Shown here piece after piece: positions 15,436 to 24,903 of a stretch of DNA of 64,000 bases. Location: positions 1 to 64,000 of the forward strand of contig QJZC01000026.1 of the NCBI GenBank assembly GCA_003247575.1. Reading direction: 5' to 3'. This DNA comes from Pseudomonadota bacterium. Its GTDB lineage: Bacteria; Myxococcota_A; UBA9160; SZUA-336. The notes under the pieces were generated by a model. The model ran no database searches, had not been told where the DNA came from, and was given only the letters and a program-made list of their open reading frames with translations. Numbering within the stretch: position 1 is the stretch's first letter; every line of letters begins with the position of its first letter. The translations under genes and the position numbers were made by a program.

Positions 15436-18318
15436 TCAGGATCTGCGAGCTCTTGCACGGCGAGCGAAGGCTTCCCCGATGAACTCGCTCTCCTCGTGTT
15501 CGTGCACTCGATAGGACCCCGATGCGGGGCTGGCGGCTTCGGGGCGCCCGACGTAGCGAACGCGGCCGTTGCGTGGAACGACCTCTCGAAGCCGAGCCTG
15601 GACGAAGCTCCACGCTCCCATGTTCCATGGCTCTTCCTGCACCCAAACGAAGTCTCGCGTACCGTAGCCCGCCAAGATCTCGCGTAGTAGCGGGTAGGGG
15701 AAGGGGTGTAGCTGCTCGACGCGGATGATCGCCACGTCGTCGAAGGCATGCTCCTCACGCGCTGCCATCAGCGCATAGTAGATCTTGCCCGAGCAGAGCA
15801 GGACTCGGCGAACCGTGCGCGGCTCCGTGGCTCTCGGCACGTTGGAGAACGCGGGATCGTCGATCGCGGTCTGGAAGTGTCCGCGTTCGAAGTCTTCGAG
15901 CGAAGAGACGGCGTCCGGGTGGCGGAGCAGGCTCTTGGGTGACATGACGATCAGGGGCTTCCGGGTGACGGCGTGCACCTGTCGTCGCAGGGCGTGAAAG
16001 ATCTGCGCGGGGGTCGTCGCGTTGACCACGTACAGATTGTCCTCCGCGCAAAGCTGTAGAAATCGTTCCAGACGTGCACTCGAGTGTTCGGGGCCCTGGC
16101 CCTCGTAGCCATGAGGGAGCAGCATGACCAGTCCACTCGAGCGGTTCCACTTCTGCTCGGCGCTGGAGATGAACTGATCGATGATGACCTGTGCACTGTT
16201 GGCGAAGTCGCCGAACTGTGCTTCCCAGATGACCAGCCGGGCCGGGTCGACCCAGCTGTAGCCGTATTCGAAGCCGAGCACTGCAGCCTCGGACAACAAG
16301 CTATTGGCGATGATGAAGCTCGCGCCCTCGGCCGCGAGAAGGTCGAGTGGCCGATGGATCTCGCCTGTCTCGATATCGTGCAAGACGGCATGGCGGTGGC
16401 TGAAGGTCCCGCGTTCTACATCCTGACCCGTCATTCGCACCGTGGTTCCCTCGGTGAGCAACGAGCCCAGCGCGAGTGCCTCTCCGCCTCCCCAATCGAT
16501 GCGGTCACCTTCCGAGATGGACTTCGCACGCTGCTCCATGCCTCGTAGCACCTTGGGGTGTGCTCGGAAGCCCGACGGAAGCTCGACGAAGCTGCGTGCG
16601 ATGCGCTGTAGCGTGTCGCGCGAGACGCCGGTATCGATCTCGCCATCGGAATCGCGAGTCGCCTCTCTGCCTTTCCAGAGTCCGTGATACCCCTCTGCGC
16701 CGGCGAGTGAGTAGTTGCGCGCTTCGCTCTGCTCCAGCGCGCGGTCGAGTCGCTTGAGCTGTGATTCCTCGATCAGGTCTACGTCCTCCTGGTTCAGCAC
16801 GCCTTCGCGAAGGAGGCGCTCGCTGAACAGGGTCGCAGGGGTCGGATGTGTGCGGATCTTCTTGTAGAGCAGCGGCTGGGTGAAGCTCGGATCGTCGCCT
16901 TCGTTGTGGCCATGTCGTCGATAACAGACCAAGTCGATGATGACGTCCTCCTTGAATTCCTGGCGGAAGCGGATCGCGAGATTCGCTGCGTGGACGCATG
17001 CGATCGGATCGTCGGCATTCACGTGGAAGACCGGAGCCTGAATGATCTTTGCAACGTCGCTCGGGTAGCGCGTGAAGCGGTAGTCCTTCGGGTTGGTGGT
17101 GAATCCGATCTGGTTGTTCACGATGATGTGGATCGTGCCGCCGGTCCAGTACGTCTCGAGCTCCGACAGCGCAAGGGTTTCGGGCACCAATCCCTGGCCG
17201 TTGAATGCAGCGTCGCCGTGAATCAGGATCGGCACCACCTGTGAACGCTGCACGTCTCCGCGAAGATTCTGTTTGGCCCGGACCATTCCCTCGGCGACGG
17301 GATTCACTGCTTCGAGATGGCTCGGGTTGGGGCACAGCGACAGATGGATCGAACGACCGGACTCGGTCTTGCGATCGGCCGAGTAGCCTCGGTGATACTT
17401 GACGTCTCCCGAGCCCTCCGCGTCCAGTGGAATGAGCCCCTTCTGGAACTCGACGAAGACGGCCTCGTAGGGCATGCCCATGATGTGTGTCAGCACGTTC
17501 AGTCGACCTCGGTGCGCCATCGCCACCACGAGCTCCTGCGTGTCCAGTTCTGCCGCCTGTTCGCAGATCTCGTTCATGATCGGAATCAGCGCTTCGCCGC
17601 CCTCGATCGAGAAGCGCTTCTGACCCAGGAAACGGCGATGCAGGAACTGTTCGAAGCGCTCTGCCTCTATGACGTCGCGCAGAATGCGCCGATAGTCCGC
17701 GGCCTGGAGCGCTGGACGGTTGTGGTGGGGCTCCATGTGCTGCACCAGCCAGTCGCGCCGCTCTTTGTCCCGCATCTCCATGAACTCGACTGCGAACGTT
17801 CGGCAGTAGGTGTCGCGCAGTGCATCGATCAGCTCTCGGGGTGTACCCTCGGCGAGGCCCAGGAAACGTGGAAACTGGGTGTGGACGTCGAGGCGGTCGC
17901 CGTCGAGGCCGAATTCGCTCGGAGCGAGCAGCGGATGTTCGGTCTCGGGCTCGTTCAGCGGATCCAGGTGAGCGATCAGGTGCCCGTGCGTTCGGTAGGC
18001 ATCGATGAGCGCGAAGACCCCGGTGGGAAGTGACGGTAGGCTCTCGCCCACAGCTCCATGCGGTAGAGCGATGCGCGCGGGCGCTCCGTTGGCGGGCGCC
18101 GGCACATCGTGGCCCACTGCCGCTGTCCGGCCGAGCAAGCGATCGAAGAGTCGCCTCCACTCCTCCCCGACGGCGTCGCGGCCGGTGACGTAGTCCTCGA
18201 ACAGGCTTTCGACGTAGGCTCCGTTCTCTCCGCTGAAGAGAGCTGCGAGCTCCTCCGGGTCGCCACCCAGGTCCTGTGTGAGCTCCGCGCCAGATTCTGT
18301 GGTCTTCAGCTGCTGCAC
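15436..18318 (-). CDS. sucA: 2-oxoglutarate dehydrogenase E1 component
   Basis: 960 residues. It is the thiamine-diphosphate decarboxylase of the 2-oxoglutarate dehydrogenase complex in the TCA cycle. The N-terminal lipoyl-domain-contact helix (YVESLFEDYVTGRDAVGEEW) is followed by RDKERRDWLVQHME. The ThDP motif is GDAAFNGQG then NNQIGFTTNP, and MAHRGRLNVLTHIMG and LLPHGYEGQGPEHSSAR are family hallmarks. The length is normal for E1o. The start is GTG 18318 with AAGGAGG 8 nt upstream; longer frame to 18993 is not supported. E2 and E3 genes are not adjacent. It diverges from hisS; a 22-bp near-palindrome lies upstream. Confidence 0.95.
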   Translation of the reverse strand: MQQLKTTESGAELTQDLGGDPEELAALFSGENGAYVESLFEDYVTGRDAVGEEWRRLFDRLLGRTAAVGHDVPAPANGAPARIALPHGAVGESLPSLPTGVFALIDAYRTHGHLIAHLDPLNEPETEHPLLAPSEFGLDGDRLDVHTQFPRFLGLAEGTPRELIDALRDTYCRTFAVEFMEMRDKERRDWLVQHMEPHHNRPALQAADYRRILRDVIEAERFEQFLHRRFLGQKRFSIEGGEALIPIMNEICEQAAELDTQELVVAMAHRGRLNVLTHIMGMPYEAVFVEFQKGLIPLDAEGSGDVKYHRGYSADRKTESGRSIHLSLCPNPSHLEAVNPVAEGMVRAKQNLRGDVQRSQVVPILIHGDAAFNGQGLVPETLALSELETYWTGGTIHIIVNNQIGFTTNPKDYRFTRYPSDVAKIIQAPVFHVNADDPIACVHAANLAIRFRQEFKEDVIIDLVCYRRHGHNEGDDPSFTQPLLYKKIRTHPTPATLFSERLLREGVLNQEDVDLIEESQLKRLDRALEQSEARNYSLAGAEGYHGLWKGREATRDSDGEIDTGVSRDTLQRIARSFVELPSGFRAHPKVLRGMEQRAKSISEGDRIDWGGGEALALGSLLTEGTTVRMTGQDVERGTFSHRHAVLHDIETGEIHRPLDLLAAEGASFIIANSLLSEAAVLGFEYGYSWVDPARLVIWEAQFGDFANSAQVIIDQFISSAEQKWNRSSGLVMLLPHGYEGQGPEHSSARLERFLQLCAEDNLYVVNATTPAQIFHALRRQVHAVTRKPLIVMSPKSLLRHPDAVSSLEDFERGHFQTAIDDPAFSNVPRATEPRTVRRVLLCSGKIYYALMAAREEHAFDDVAIIRVEQLHPFPYPLLREILAGYGTRDFVWVQEEPWNMGAWSFVQARLREVVPRNGRVRYVGRPEAASPASGSYRVHEHEESEFIGEAFARRARARRS

Positions 18319-18351
18319 CGGCCAATCCTCCTTCGTCCCTCGGCGGGTACG

Positions 18352-18373
18352 GGGGTGCCACGCGTGGAGCCCC
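18352..18373. promoter_or_regulatory. 22-bp near-palindrome upstream of sucA
   Basis: Symmetric around 18362/18363: GGGG, two unpaired bases, a perfect CCACGCGTGG core, two unpaired bases, CCCC. It lies 34-55 bp before the sucA start, in the 285-bp divergent gap to hisS. It is an operator candidate. The remainder of the gap shows no gene. Confidence 0.35.
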
Positions 18374-18603
18374 AAGGGCTCTGTCCTCGTTCCGCGACGA
18401 CATCCGAGCCGCCGCGGAGGCCGCAAAGGTAGCCCGTCTGGAGGCGGCTCGCGCGGCCCCGGAGCACGCTTGGTAAGCGGGAACTCGGCCCGTGGGCCAT
18501 CGCCGTGTGAGGGGTCCGCGAGCAAGGTTCGCTTTCGCGGGAGCAGCGGATGCGTGTGTGCGCGCGAGTGCCTACTCTCCCAGCCCCGACCGCTCGAGGA
18601 CGC

Positions 18604-19818
18604 ATGCAACCACTCAAAGGCTTCCGCGACTTCTTCCCGCAGGATCTGGCGCACCTGCGCTGGATTCAGTCGGCGTGGCATTCCGCGGCGAAGCTGGCTG
18701 GCTTCGAAGAGTGGGATGGTCCCGTTCTGGAGCCGCTCAAGCTGTTCACTGACAAGTCCGGCGACGAGATCGCAGGCCAGCTGTACGCCTTCGAAGACAA
18801 GGGGGAGCGCCCCGTGGCCCTCCGGCCCGAGATGACGCCGACCCTGGTGCGCATGTTGTCCGCACGCGCAGGCGCGCTGCCGAAGCCGATCAAGTGGTAC
18901 TCCGTCGCCCAGTTCTTTCGCTACGAACAGCCTCAGCACGGGCGTGGCCGCGAGTTCTTTCAATGGAATGTAGATGTAGTTGGATCCCCTCATCCTGCTG
19001 CGGATGCCGAGGTGATCGCCGTCGCCGTGGAAGCGCTCCGGCGGCTCGGCCTGTCGGACGAGGACCTGCGCGTGCGGATCTCCGATCGGGGCGCTCTAGC
19101 CGCGTTCCTGGTCGCTCTGGAGGTGCCCGAAGAGCTCCACCTCTCGGTCTTCGAGTGCATCGACAAGCTGGAGCGAGATCCGGCTGCGACCCGACGCCTG
19201 ACCGAGATTCTGGGAGAATCGCGAGCCGCCGAGTTGCTGTGCGCGTGCGATCAGTTCCCGCTCTCGCGCGCCGAGCGCCTGGGTGTGGTGCTCGAGGCGT
19301 GTCGCGACTGGGGCCTGGGTGCCTGTCTGGAGCCGGATCTGCGCATCGTGCGGGGGCTTGCCTACTACACAGGAACCGTGTTCGAGATCTTCGCTCGCGG
19401 TGCAAAGCTACGCGCAGTGGCGGGCGGCGGTCGCTACGATCGCCTGATGTCCGACATGGGCGGGCCGCCGCTCGAGGCGGTGGGCTTCGGCATGGGCGAC
19501 ATGGTCCTGTCACTGTTGCTGGCGGAGCGAGGCCTCGAGGCGCCTCCCGGCATGCGGCTCGAAGTCCTGGTCATCGGGACCGACGCGAGCATGCTGTCGC
19601 CGGCTCGAGAGGTCGTGCGGGAGCTGCGCTCTCGCGGCGTTGCCAGCGAGACTGCATACGCCCCGGTCCGGGTGAGCAAGGCCCTACGGAGCGCATCGAA
19701 TCAGGGAGTGCCTCGCGTGGTGCTCGTGGGGCCCGACGAGTGGGCCGAGCGGAAGGTCGTCGTGAGGGAGCTCTCCTCGGGGCAGCAGCGAACCGTGCAT
19801 CTCTCCGAGCTGGACTGA
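18604..19818 (+). CDS. hisS: Histidine--tRNA ligase
   Basis: 404 residues of class II HisRS. Motif 1 region GFRDFFPQDL is at the N-terminus, LRPEMTPTLVRM near residue 80 and motif 2 FRYEQPQHGRGREFFQ near 103. The histidine-A-like signature RGLAYYTGTVFEI and motif 3 GGGRYDRL with GFGMGDMVLSLL follow. The C-terminal anticodon-binding domain (about 315-404, VLVIGTDASML... VLVGPDEWAERKVVV) is present, which excludes the anticodon-less HisZ. ATG 18604 follows GAGGAC. It is somewhat shorter than E. coli HisS (424). No paralogue is in the window. Confidence 0.93.
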   Translation: MQPLKGFRDFFPQDLAHLRWIQSAWHSAAKLAGFEEWDGPVLEPLKLFTDKSGDEIAGQLYAFEDKGERPVALRPEMTPTLVRMLSARAGALPKPIKWYSVAQFFRYEQPQHGRGREFFQWNVDVVGSPHPAADAEVIAVAVEALRRLGLSDEDLRVRISDRGALAAFLVALEVPEELHLSVFECIDKLERDPAATRRLTEILGESRAAELLCACDQFPLSRAERLGVVLEACRDWGLGACLEPDLRIVRGLAYYTGTVFEIFARGAKLRAVAGGGRYDRLMSDMGGPPLEAVGFGMGDMVLSLLLAERGLEAPPGMRLEVLVIGTDASMLSPAREVVRELRSRGVASETAYAPVRVSKALRSASNQGVPRVVLVGPDEWAERKVVVRELSSGQQRTVHLSELD

Positions 19819-19833
19819 TCTACGCAGGTCTGG

Positions 19834-19867
19834 CGAGCGGAGCGCACCAACGAGCGGAGCGCACCAA
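19834..19867. repeat. Two tandem 17-bp units between hisS and fabI
   Basis: CGAGCGGAGCGCACCAA occurs twice head to tail (19834-19850 and 19851-19867), followed by a partial third start. It lies between the convergent ends of hisS and fabI. It is probably a recent slippage duplication. Confidence 0.7.
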
Positions 19868-19897
19868 CGACGGGAAGCGCCGCTCACTTCGGACGCG

Positions 19898-20791
19898 CTA
19901 GTCGGCGTCCGGAACCGCGGCGATGCTGTGGAAGCCCTTGTCGACGTAGATGGTCGAGCCGGTGATGCCGGATGCGAGTGGGCTCGTCAGGAAGGCGGCG
20001 GTCTGTCCGACCTCCCGAGCGGAGATCGGCTCGGGTAGGGGGGAGTGCTTCTGAGCGTGGGCTACCATCGTCTCGATCGAGCCGATGGCGGACGCCGCGC
20101 GTGATGCCCATGGACCGGCAGAGATGCAATTCACGCGCGCCCCGAAGCGGCGTCCCGCCTCGAAGGCGAGTACGCGCGTATCTGCCTCGAGAGCAGCCTT
20201 CGCGGAGGACATCCCGCCTCCGTAGCCAGCGACGAAGCGCTCGGCGGCCAGATAGCTCAAGCATACGAAGGATCCGCCTGGCCGCAGGATCGGACCCAGA
20301 CGCTGGATCAGCGAGACGAACGAGTAGGCACTGGCGCTCAGGGCGGCGAGGTACCCGGCCCGGCTCGTCTCGAGCAGAGGGCTCCGGACCTCGGGACCAT
20401 TCGCCACGCTGTGTACGACGATGTCGACCGGCTGCTCACCGAAGTCGCTGACCAGCTGATCGGCGACCCCTTGGATCGTGAAGTCGGAATGGGCCTTGTA
20501 CCTGCGGTTCTCGCGCACGTCCGTCGGCACGTTGGCGAGCTCGTCGTACTCGCCGTCGAGCGCGTAGACGCGTTCGAATTCCAAGGCCCGTCCGTCGCCG
20601 AGTGCCAGAGATTCAGCGATGCGTCCGCTGCTCAGCAGCTTCGTGAACACACCATAGGCCGGCGGCCAGGTTCCTACGCAGATGCTTGCTCCCGCTTCGA
20701 AGAGCGCTTTGGAGATTGCGAAGCCAAACCCCGCATCATCCGCCACACCCGCGACGAAGGCCCGTTTCCCAGTCAGATCGATTCCCAGCAT
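19898..20791 (-). CDS. fabI: Enoyl-ACP reductase, plant/chlamydia-type FabI
   Basis: 297 residues. It reduces enoyl-ACP with NADH in the last step of fatty-acid elongation. The start LTGKRAFVAGVADDAGFG is the FabI nucleotide loop. The active site YGGGMSSAKAALEADTRVLA carries the wider Tyr-x7-Lys spacing of plant and chlamydial enzymes rather than the Tyr-x6-Lys of E. coli. The long insert HSDFTIQGVADQLVSDFG and the C-terminus TGSTIYVDKGFH also match that branch. ATG 20791 starts the conserved region, without a strong ribosome site; frame to 21010 is unsupported. It stands alone, convergent with hisS. Confidence 0.93.
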   Translation of the reverse strand: MLGIDLTGKRAFVAGVADDAGFGFAISKALFEAGASICVGTWPPAYGVFTKLLSSGRIAESLALGDGRALEFERVYALDGEYDELANVPTDVRENRRYKAHSDFTIQGVADQLVSDFGEQPVDIVVHSVANGPEVRSPLLETSRAGYLAALSASAYSFVSLIQRLGPILRPGGSFVCLSYLAAERFVAGYGGGMSSAKAALEADTRVLAFEAGRRFGARVNCISAGPWASRAASAIGSIETMVAHAQKHSPLPEPISAREVGQTAAFLTSPLASGITGSTIYVDKGFHSIAAVPDAD

Positions 20792-21305
20792 GGCGCCGAA
20801 TTGGAGCAACAATTGGCTTGTGGGGCAAGGGGCACGGATCGCCGGGGCCTCGATCCTGCCGGCGGATGGCAAGTTTTGAGGGGAGGCGCCGGGGCGGCGA
20901 GCGCTGCGCAGAGTGGCCGCGTCCAGAGGTGACGGAGCCGCAGCCCGGCGGGTGGCCAAGCGGTGGGAGCCACTGAGGGTAGCCAGAGTGCAGAACGTGT
21001 GAGGGGGCACCCACGAAGTGCTGGCCCTGTGAATGCTTCCGGCGTAGCCTAGGAATGCGCATCCGAGTGGCAGGCCCTCCAGAAAAATTCACCAGAAAGT
21101 AAATTCTGAGGGGTACTTTGAAGCGTGTTTGAGGTACGGTGGGAATCGCGGGTGCGTGGAAGCGGAGTCGGTCGGGCCTCACCCCAAGAGCGAGGCTTCT
21201 GCGCATCGCGAAGTTGTTTCGAACTCGTGTGGAAGCGCTCTATTCCTCCCGTCGGATCGAAGTTCCGCTAGAGCCGAGCTTCCGAGAGCTGGACGGTCGA
21301 GTGTC
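20792..21305. other. Divergent intergenic region between fabI and a hybrid kinase
   Basis: No convincing gene. An AT-rich patch at 21080-21120 inside otherwise GC-rich DNA, with CAGAA-N6-TTCTG symmetry, is the likely promoter area. I could not assign -10/-35 boxes. The kinase frame is open to 21129, so its true start could lie further left. Confidence 0.5.
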
Positions 21306-23543
21306 ATGAGCGAAGTATCGAGCCGAGTCTGCCTGCCTCTCGTCGAGGAAGTCGCGATTGCGGGAGGGCCCCCCGCTTCCCTGCTGCGAGGCTTGAGCCT
21401 CACAGCGGACGAGCTCTGGCAAGGCAGCCGTCTCTCGTGGGACGAGTTCGTGCTCCTGCTCGCGCGCGCCAGCAGCATGATCGGGTCGCTGGACCGGCTG
21501 AGTCTCGCTTCGGGTGCGCGGCCCCTGGAGTCGAGCCTGCTGAGCTGGATTCGCTCGCGGCCTTCTCATGCATCCGTGCTCTACATGGCGGGGATCGGCT
21601 ATGCGTCCGAGCTCGTTACGAACGTTCGTTTTCGTTGCATCCAGGAGCCGGACGGGCGTCTGAGGTTCAGTGCAGACGTACGGGCAGGCTACTCGGAGAG
21701 CCCGGAGTTCTTCGAGTACCTGGCAGGTGCGCTGCGGCGCCTGCCTCATCTGGTCGGCTTGCCGGAGGCGGCGGTGCAGGTGGAGGTCGCTGGACGCAAG
21801 GCGGTGTACACGATCTCGCTGCCGCGCACGCGAACGCGCTTCGGGCGGCTGTCCGCGCGGGCTACCCCAGACGCGGATGCGCTGGTCGGTGAGTCCATTC
21901 GGGCGCTCGCCGCCTACGAGCGCGACCAGCGGATGAACTCGGAGCTGGTCGCCGAGGCGCACCACCAGCTCCGGCTGCAGACGCGCCAGCTCGAGGCCTT
22001 TCACCAGATCGGTCGCCACATCGGTCACTCGCTGCAGATCAACTCGCTGGGCTTCGAGATCTGCGAGCTGTTCGTTCGATACTTCGACATCTCGGCCGTG
22101 AAGCTATGGCTGACCCGCCCACAGCGGGTTGACTCCGAACCTCTGCAGGTCGTCGGGAAGCCGCTCGGGGAGCCCTCGCAGCGCCACATGTTGACGGTCG
22201 CCGACCGCGTCATCGGTCGGCTCGAGCTCTGGGAAGGAGTGGCCGGGGCGGCACCCGAGAGCCGCGATCTGCTGGAGCAGCTCCTACCTTGGCTTGCCTC
22301 GGCGTTGGACAATGCATGCGCCTCTCACGCGCTGGTCGAACAGACGAACGCGCTGGCGCGCGAGGCCGCCAGCCGCTGCCGCGCGGAGTCCCAGCTACTC
22401 CAGGCACAGAAGATGGAGGCTGTGGGACGTCTAGCGCGCGGGATCACGCACGATTTCAACAATCTTCTGACCACGATCAACGGTTTCGCGCATATCGCGT
22501 CCGAGCGTCTGCCTGAGGCCTCTCCCGCGCGCGCCGCGGTGGAGCAGGTCCAGATCGCCGGCGAGCGTGGCGTACGTCTGGTGCACAAGCTGCTCTCGCT
22601 GCGCAAGCGCGCCATGCGTCCGGAGCGGGTGAACCTGAATCAACTGATTCAGCAGATGGAGCCCATTCTCACGCAAATGCTGGGGGAGAACATGAGGCTC
22701 AAACTCGACCTCGAGCCGCTGCTCGCCCCGCTGATCGCAGACCCGACCCACATCGAGCAGATCCTCATCAATCTCGCCGAGAACGCGCGTGATGCGATGC
22801 ACACGCACGGCACCCTGCGGATCGGCACCTCGCATGCCGCGAAGGAGCGTGCCGAGAGGGAGAATGCATCGGGCGAGATGTACGCGATCGATCCCGGCCC
22901 CGGGGCGCCCGTGGACGTGCGCCTCTGGATCTCGGACGACGGGCGCGGCATGGACGAGGAGACCTGCTCGCGCATCTTCGAGCCCTTCTTCACGACCAAG
23001 TCGCACACGCAGAACGCTGCGGGACTCGGTATGTCGACGGTGTATCAAATCGTGACGCAGTCCGGCGGTCGCATCAACGTCTCCAGCGCAGTCGGCAACG
23101 GCACCCTGGTGACGATCGATCTGCCGTGTGAGGACGAGCCTTTCGAGGATGAGATCGCAGAGCTCGCACCCGCGGCTGGCCAGGTCGTGCTGCTGGTCGA
23201 TGACGATCCGCAGGTCCGAGCCCTAGGAGTCCAGATTCTCGAGGAGCGCGGATACACCGTGATCGAGGCGGCAGATGGGCGTCAGGCGCTGGAGCGCATC
23301 AGCCACACCGCAAACGACGTGCGGGTGGTCGTAACGGACATCGTCATGCCGGAGATGGATGGGCGGCAGCTGGGTGGTGAGCTCCTCCAGCACTGTCCAG
23401 ACCTGAAGGGCGTCATCTACGTGTCCGGCTACCAGGACTTGGACCTCGGGGTCTACAGCCGGCTGCCCGGGCAGGCAGCCTTCCTGCGCAAGCCCTTCAC
23501 GCACGCGCGTCTGCTGTCCGCGGTTCAGCGCACCCTGGCGTGA
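21306..23543 (+). CDS. Hybrid histidine kinase: AraC-like sensor, GAF-like, HisKA, HATPase, receiver
   Basis: 745 residues, no membrane segment seen. Residues 1 to about 190 (LLRGLSLTADELWQGSRLSW ... ) resemble the ligand-binding N-terminus of OruR/AraC-type regulators. A coiled coil (HHQLRLQTRQLEAFHQIGRH) and a GAF-like region follow. The H-box is GITHDFNNLLTTINGFAHI, of the HDFNNLL (CckA-like) type. The ATPase shows NLAENARDAM, DDGRGMDEET and GLGMSTVYQIV. The receiver at the C-terminus has DDDPQ, the phospho-acceptor Asp in VTDIVMPEMDG and the KPF lysine. It is a cytoplasmic sensor ending in its own receiver, so a phosphotransfer partner elsewhere is expected. Start ATG 21306 is a guess; the ribosome site is weak. 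Confidence 0.88.
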   Translation: MSEVSSRVCLPLVEEVAIAGGPPASLLRGLSLTADELWQGSRLSWDEFVLLLARASSMIGSLDRLSLASGARPLESSLLSWIRSRPSHASVLYMAGIGYASELVTNVRFRCIQEPDGRLRFSADVRAGYSESPEFFEYLAGALRRLPHLVGLPEAAVQVEVAGRKAVYTISLPRTRTRFGRLSARATPDADALVGESIRALAAYERDQRMNSELVAEAHHQLRLQTRQLEAFHQIGRHIGHSLQINSLGFEICELFVRYFDISAVKLWLTRPQRVDSEPLQVVGKPLGEPSQRHMLTVADRVIGRLELWEGVAGAAPESRDLLEQLLPWLASALDNACASHALVEQTNALAREAASRCRAESQLLQAQKMEAVGRLARGITHDFNNLLTTINGFAHIASERLPEASPARAAVEQVQIAGERGVRLVHKLLSLRKRAMRPERVNLNQLIQQMEPILTQMLGENMRLKLDLEPLLAPLIADPTHIEQILINLAENARDAMHTHGTLRIGTSHAAKERAERENASGEMYAIDPGPGAPVDVRLWISDDGRGMDEETCSRIFEPFFTTKSHTQNAAGLGMSTVYQIVTQSGGRINVSSAVGNGTLVTIDLPCEDEPFEDEIAELAPAAGQVVLLVDDDPQVRALGVQILEERGYTVIEAADGRQALERISHTANDVRVVVTDIVMPEMDGRQLGGELLQHCPDLKGVIYVSGYQDLDLGVYSRLPGQAAFLRKPFTHARLLSAVQRTLA

Positions 23544-23625
23544 TCTAGCAGTCGAGTCTCCCGCTCTCTCGTTCGAGCGCCGTCCGACCTGTAGAATGGG
23601 GCCCCCAATCTAGAGGAATGCTCCA

Positions 23626-24867
23626 TTGCCCCGCTCCGTCTTGCTGGTCGCTCTGACCGCCTTCCTGTACATGCTGGGTCTCAGCGTGATCTTCCCGGTC
23701 GTGCCCAAGTTCGTGCGCGATCTGCAGCTGAGTGAGCTCGATGCGGGCGTGCTCGTCAGCAGCTATACGTTCGCATCGTTCCTGTTTGCGCCGCTCTGGG
23801 GGAGCTTCTCGGAGCGCTACGGCCGACGCCCGACCCTGCTCATCGGCCTGGTTGGCTTCGCAGCCGCATTCGTGGCGTTCGGTGCCAGTTCGGACTTCTA
23901 TGCGCTGCTGTCCGCACGCATTCTAGGCGGGATGGTCGCGGCGGCTGTGCTCCCGTCGATCTTCGCCTACGTCGCTGACGCTGTTCCGGCGGAGCAGCAG
24001 ACGCGTGCGATGGGTCTCGTGGGTGCGGGAATCGGCATGGGCGTGCTCGCCGGAGTGGGGCTCGGCGGTGGTCTCGGGACGATCGACCTCCGCTATCCGT
24101 TCTACGCCACCGGGGCCGTCGGGCTGTGCGCTGCGGTGGCCGTCGCGCTCTGGGTCTCCGAGAGCCTCACCCCCGAGCGACGGGCGGCGGCCGGTCGGCG
24201 TCGGAGCGAGCTCGCGGAGCGAGGAGTGACCCGCTCGCGCGTCCTGGTAGGCCTGGCGCCATTCTGGATCTTCAGCTTCCTGATCCAATCGGGGCGATCG
24301 GGCCTCGAGATCACCATCGGTTTCCTGGTGTTGGATCGCTTCGCGGGCGGGGTGGGCCAGACCGGAATCGTGCTCGCCGTCGGGACGCTCGCCGGCGTGC
24401 TGATGCAGGGGGGAGGAGTGCGCTCGCTGGAGCGGCGCTTCGCTGATCAGCGATTGCTGCTTGCCGGGGCGCTTCTGCTCGGACTCGGGCTCTTCGGGGT
24501 CGGGGTCGCGTCGGGTTTCGGAGGTCTGCTCGGTGCAGCGGTAGTGCTCGGACTCGGCGCGGGCCTGGTTGAGCCGACCTTTCGCGCTCAGCTCGCGCGG
24601 GCCGCAACGTCGGTCCAGGGCGAGGCTCAAGGGATCCATGCCAGCACGCAATCACTCGCGCGCAGCGTGGCCTTTTTCGCCTTCCCGGCGCTCTACGGGC
24701 TGTTTCGACCAGAGCTGGTCTTCGGGATCGCAGCCGTGTTGTGCTTGTTGGGCTATGCGGTAGCCCGCGGTGGATTGGAGCGTCCCGAGAGCGAGAGCAC
24801 AGAGGGAGCCGATGCGCTGATGGCCTCTGGAGTGCGGGTGCATCACCCGGGGCCTCCCGCAGAGTGA
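23626..24867 (+). CDS. Major facilitator superfamily transporter
   Basis: 413 residues with about 12 hydrophobic segments. The motif-A loop reads GSFSERYGRRPTLLIGL (residues 60-76), typical of the drug:H+ antiporter-1 family (TetA-like), and the first helix is LTAFLYMLGLSVIFPVVPKF. It likely exports a small molecule; the substrate is unknown. The start is TTG with GAGGAA 8 nt upstream. A hairpin straddles its stop and it converges on a serine hydrolase. Confidence 0.87.
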   Translation: MPRSVLLVALTAFLYMLGLSVIFPVVPKFVRDLQLSELDAGVLVSSYTFASFLFAPLWGSFSERYGRRPTLLIGLVGFAAAFVAFGASSDFYALLSARILGGMVAAAVLPSIFAYVADAVPAEQQTRAMGLVGAGIGMGVLAGVGLGGGLGTIDLRYPFYATGAVGLCAAVAVALWVSESLTPERRAAAGRRRSELAERGVTRSRVLVGLAPFWIFSFLIQSGRSGLEITIGFLVLDRFAGGVGQTGIVLAVGTLAGVLMQGGGVRSLERRFADQRLLLAGALLLGLGLFGVGVASGFGGLLGAAVVLGLGAGLVEPTFRAQLARAATSVQGEAQGIHASTQSLARSVAFFAFPALYGLFRPELVFGIAAVLCLLGYAVARGGLERPESESTEGADALMASGVRVHHPGPPAE

Positions 24868-24886
24868 ACCCGGGTTTGTCGGGTTC
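24866..24886. terminator. Hairpin between convergent genes
   Basis: GAACCCG (24866-24872) and CGGGTTC (24880-24886) are perfect 7-bp arms with a 7-nt loop, starting at the MFS stop codon. The 36-bp convergent gap makes a bidirectional terminator plausible. No T-tract. Confidence 0.4.
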
Positions 24887-24903
24887 GCGGAGGACCCCTC
24901 ACC

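Noticed and set aside
23544..23570. Fourth copy of the CTAGCAG repeat after the hybrid kinase
   Set aside because: Only CTAGCAG and a loose GTCTCCCG match; too short to call.
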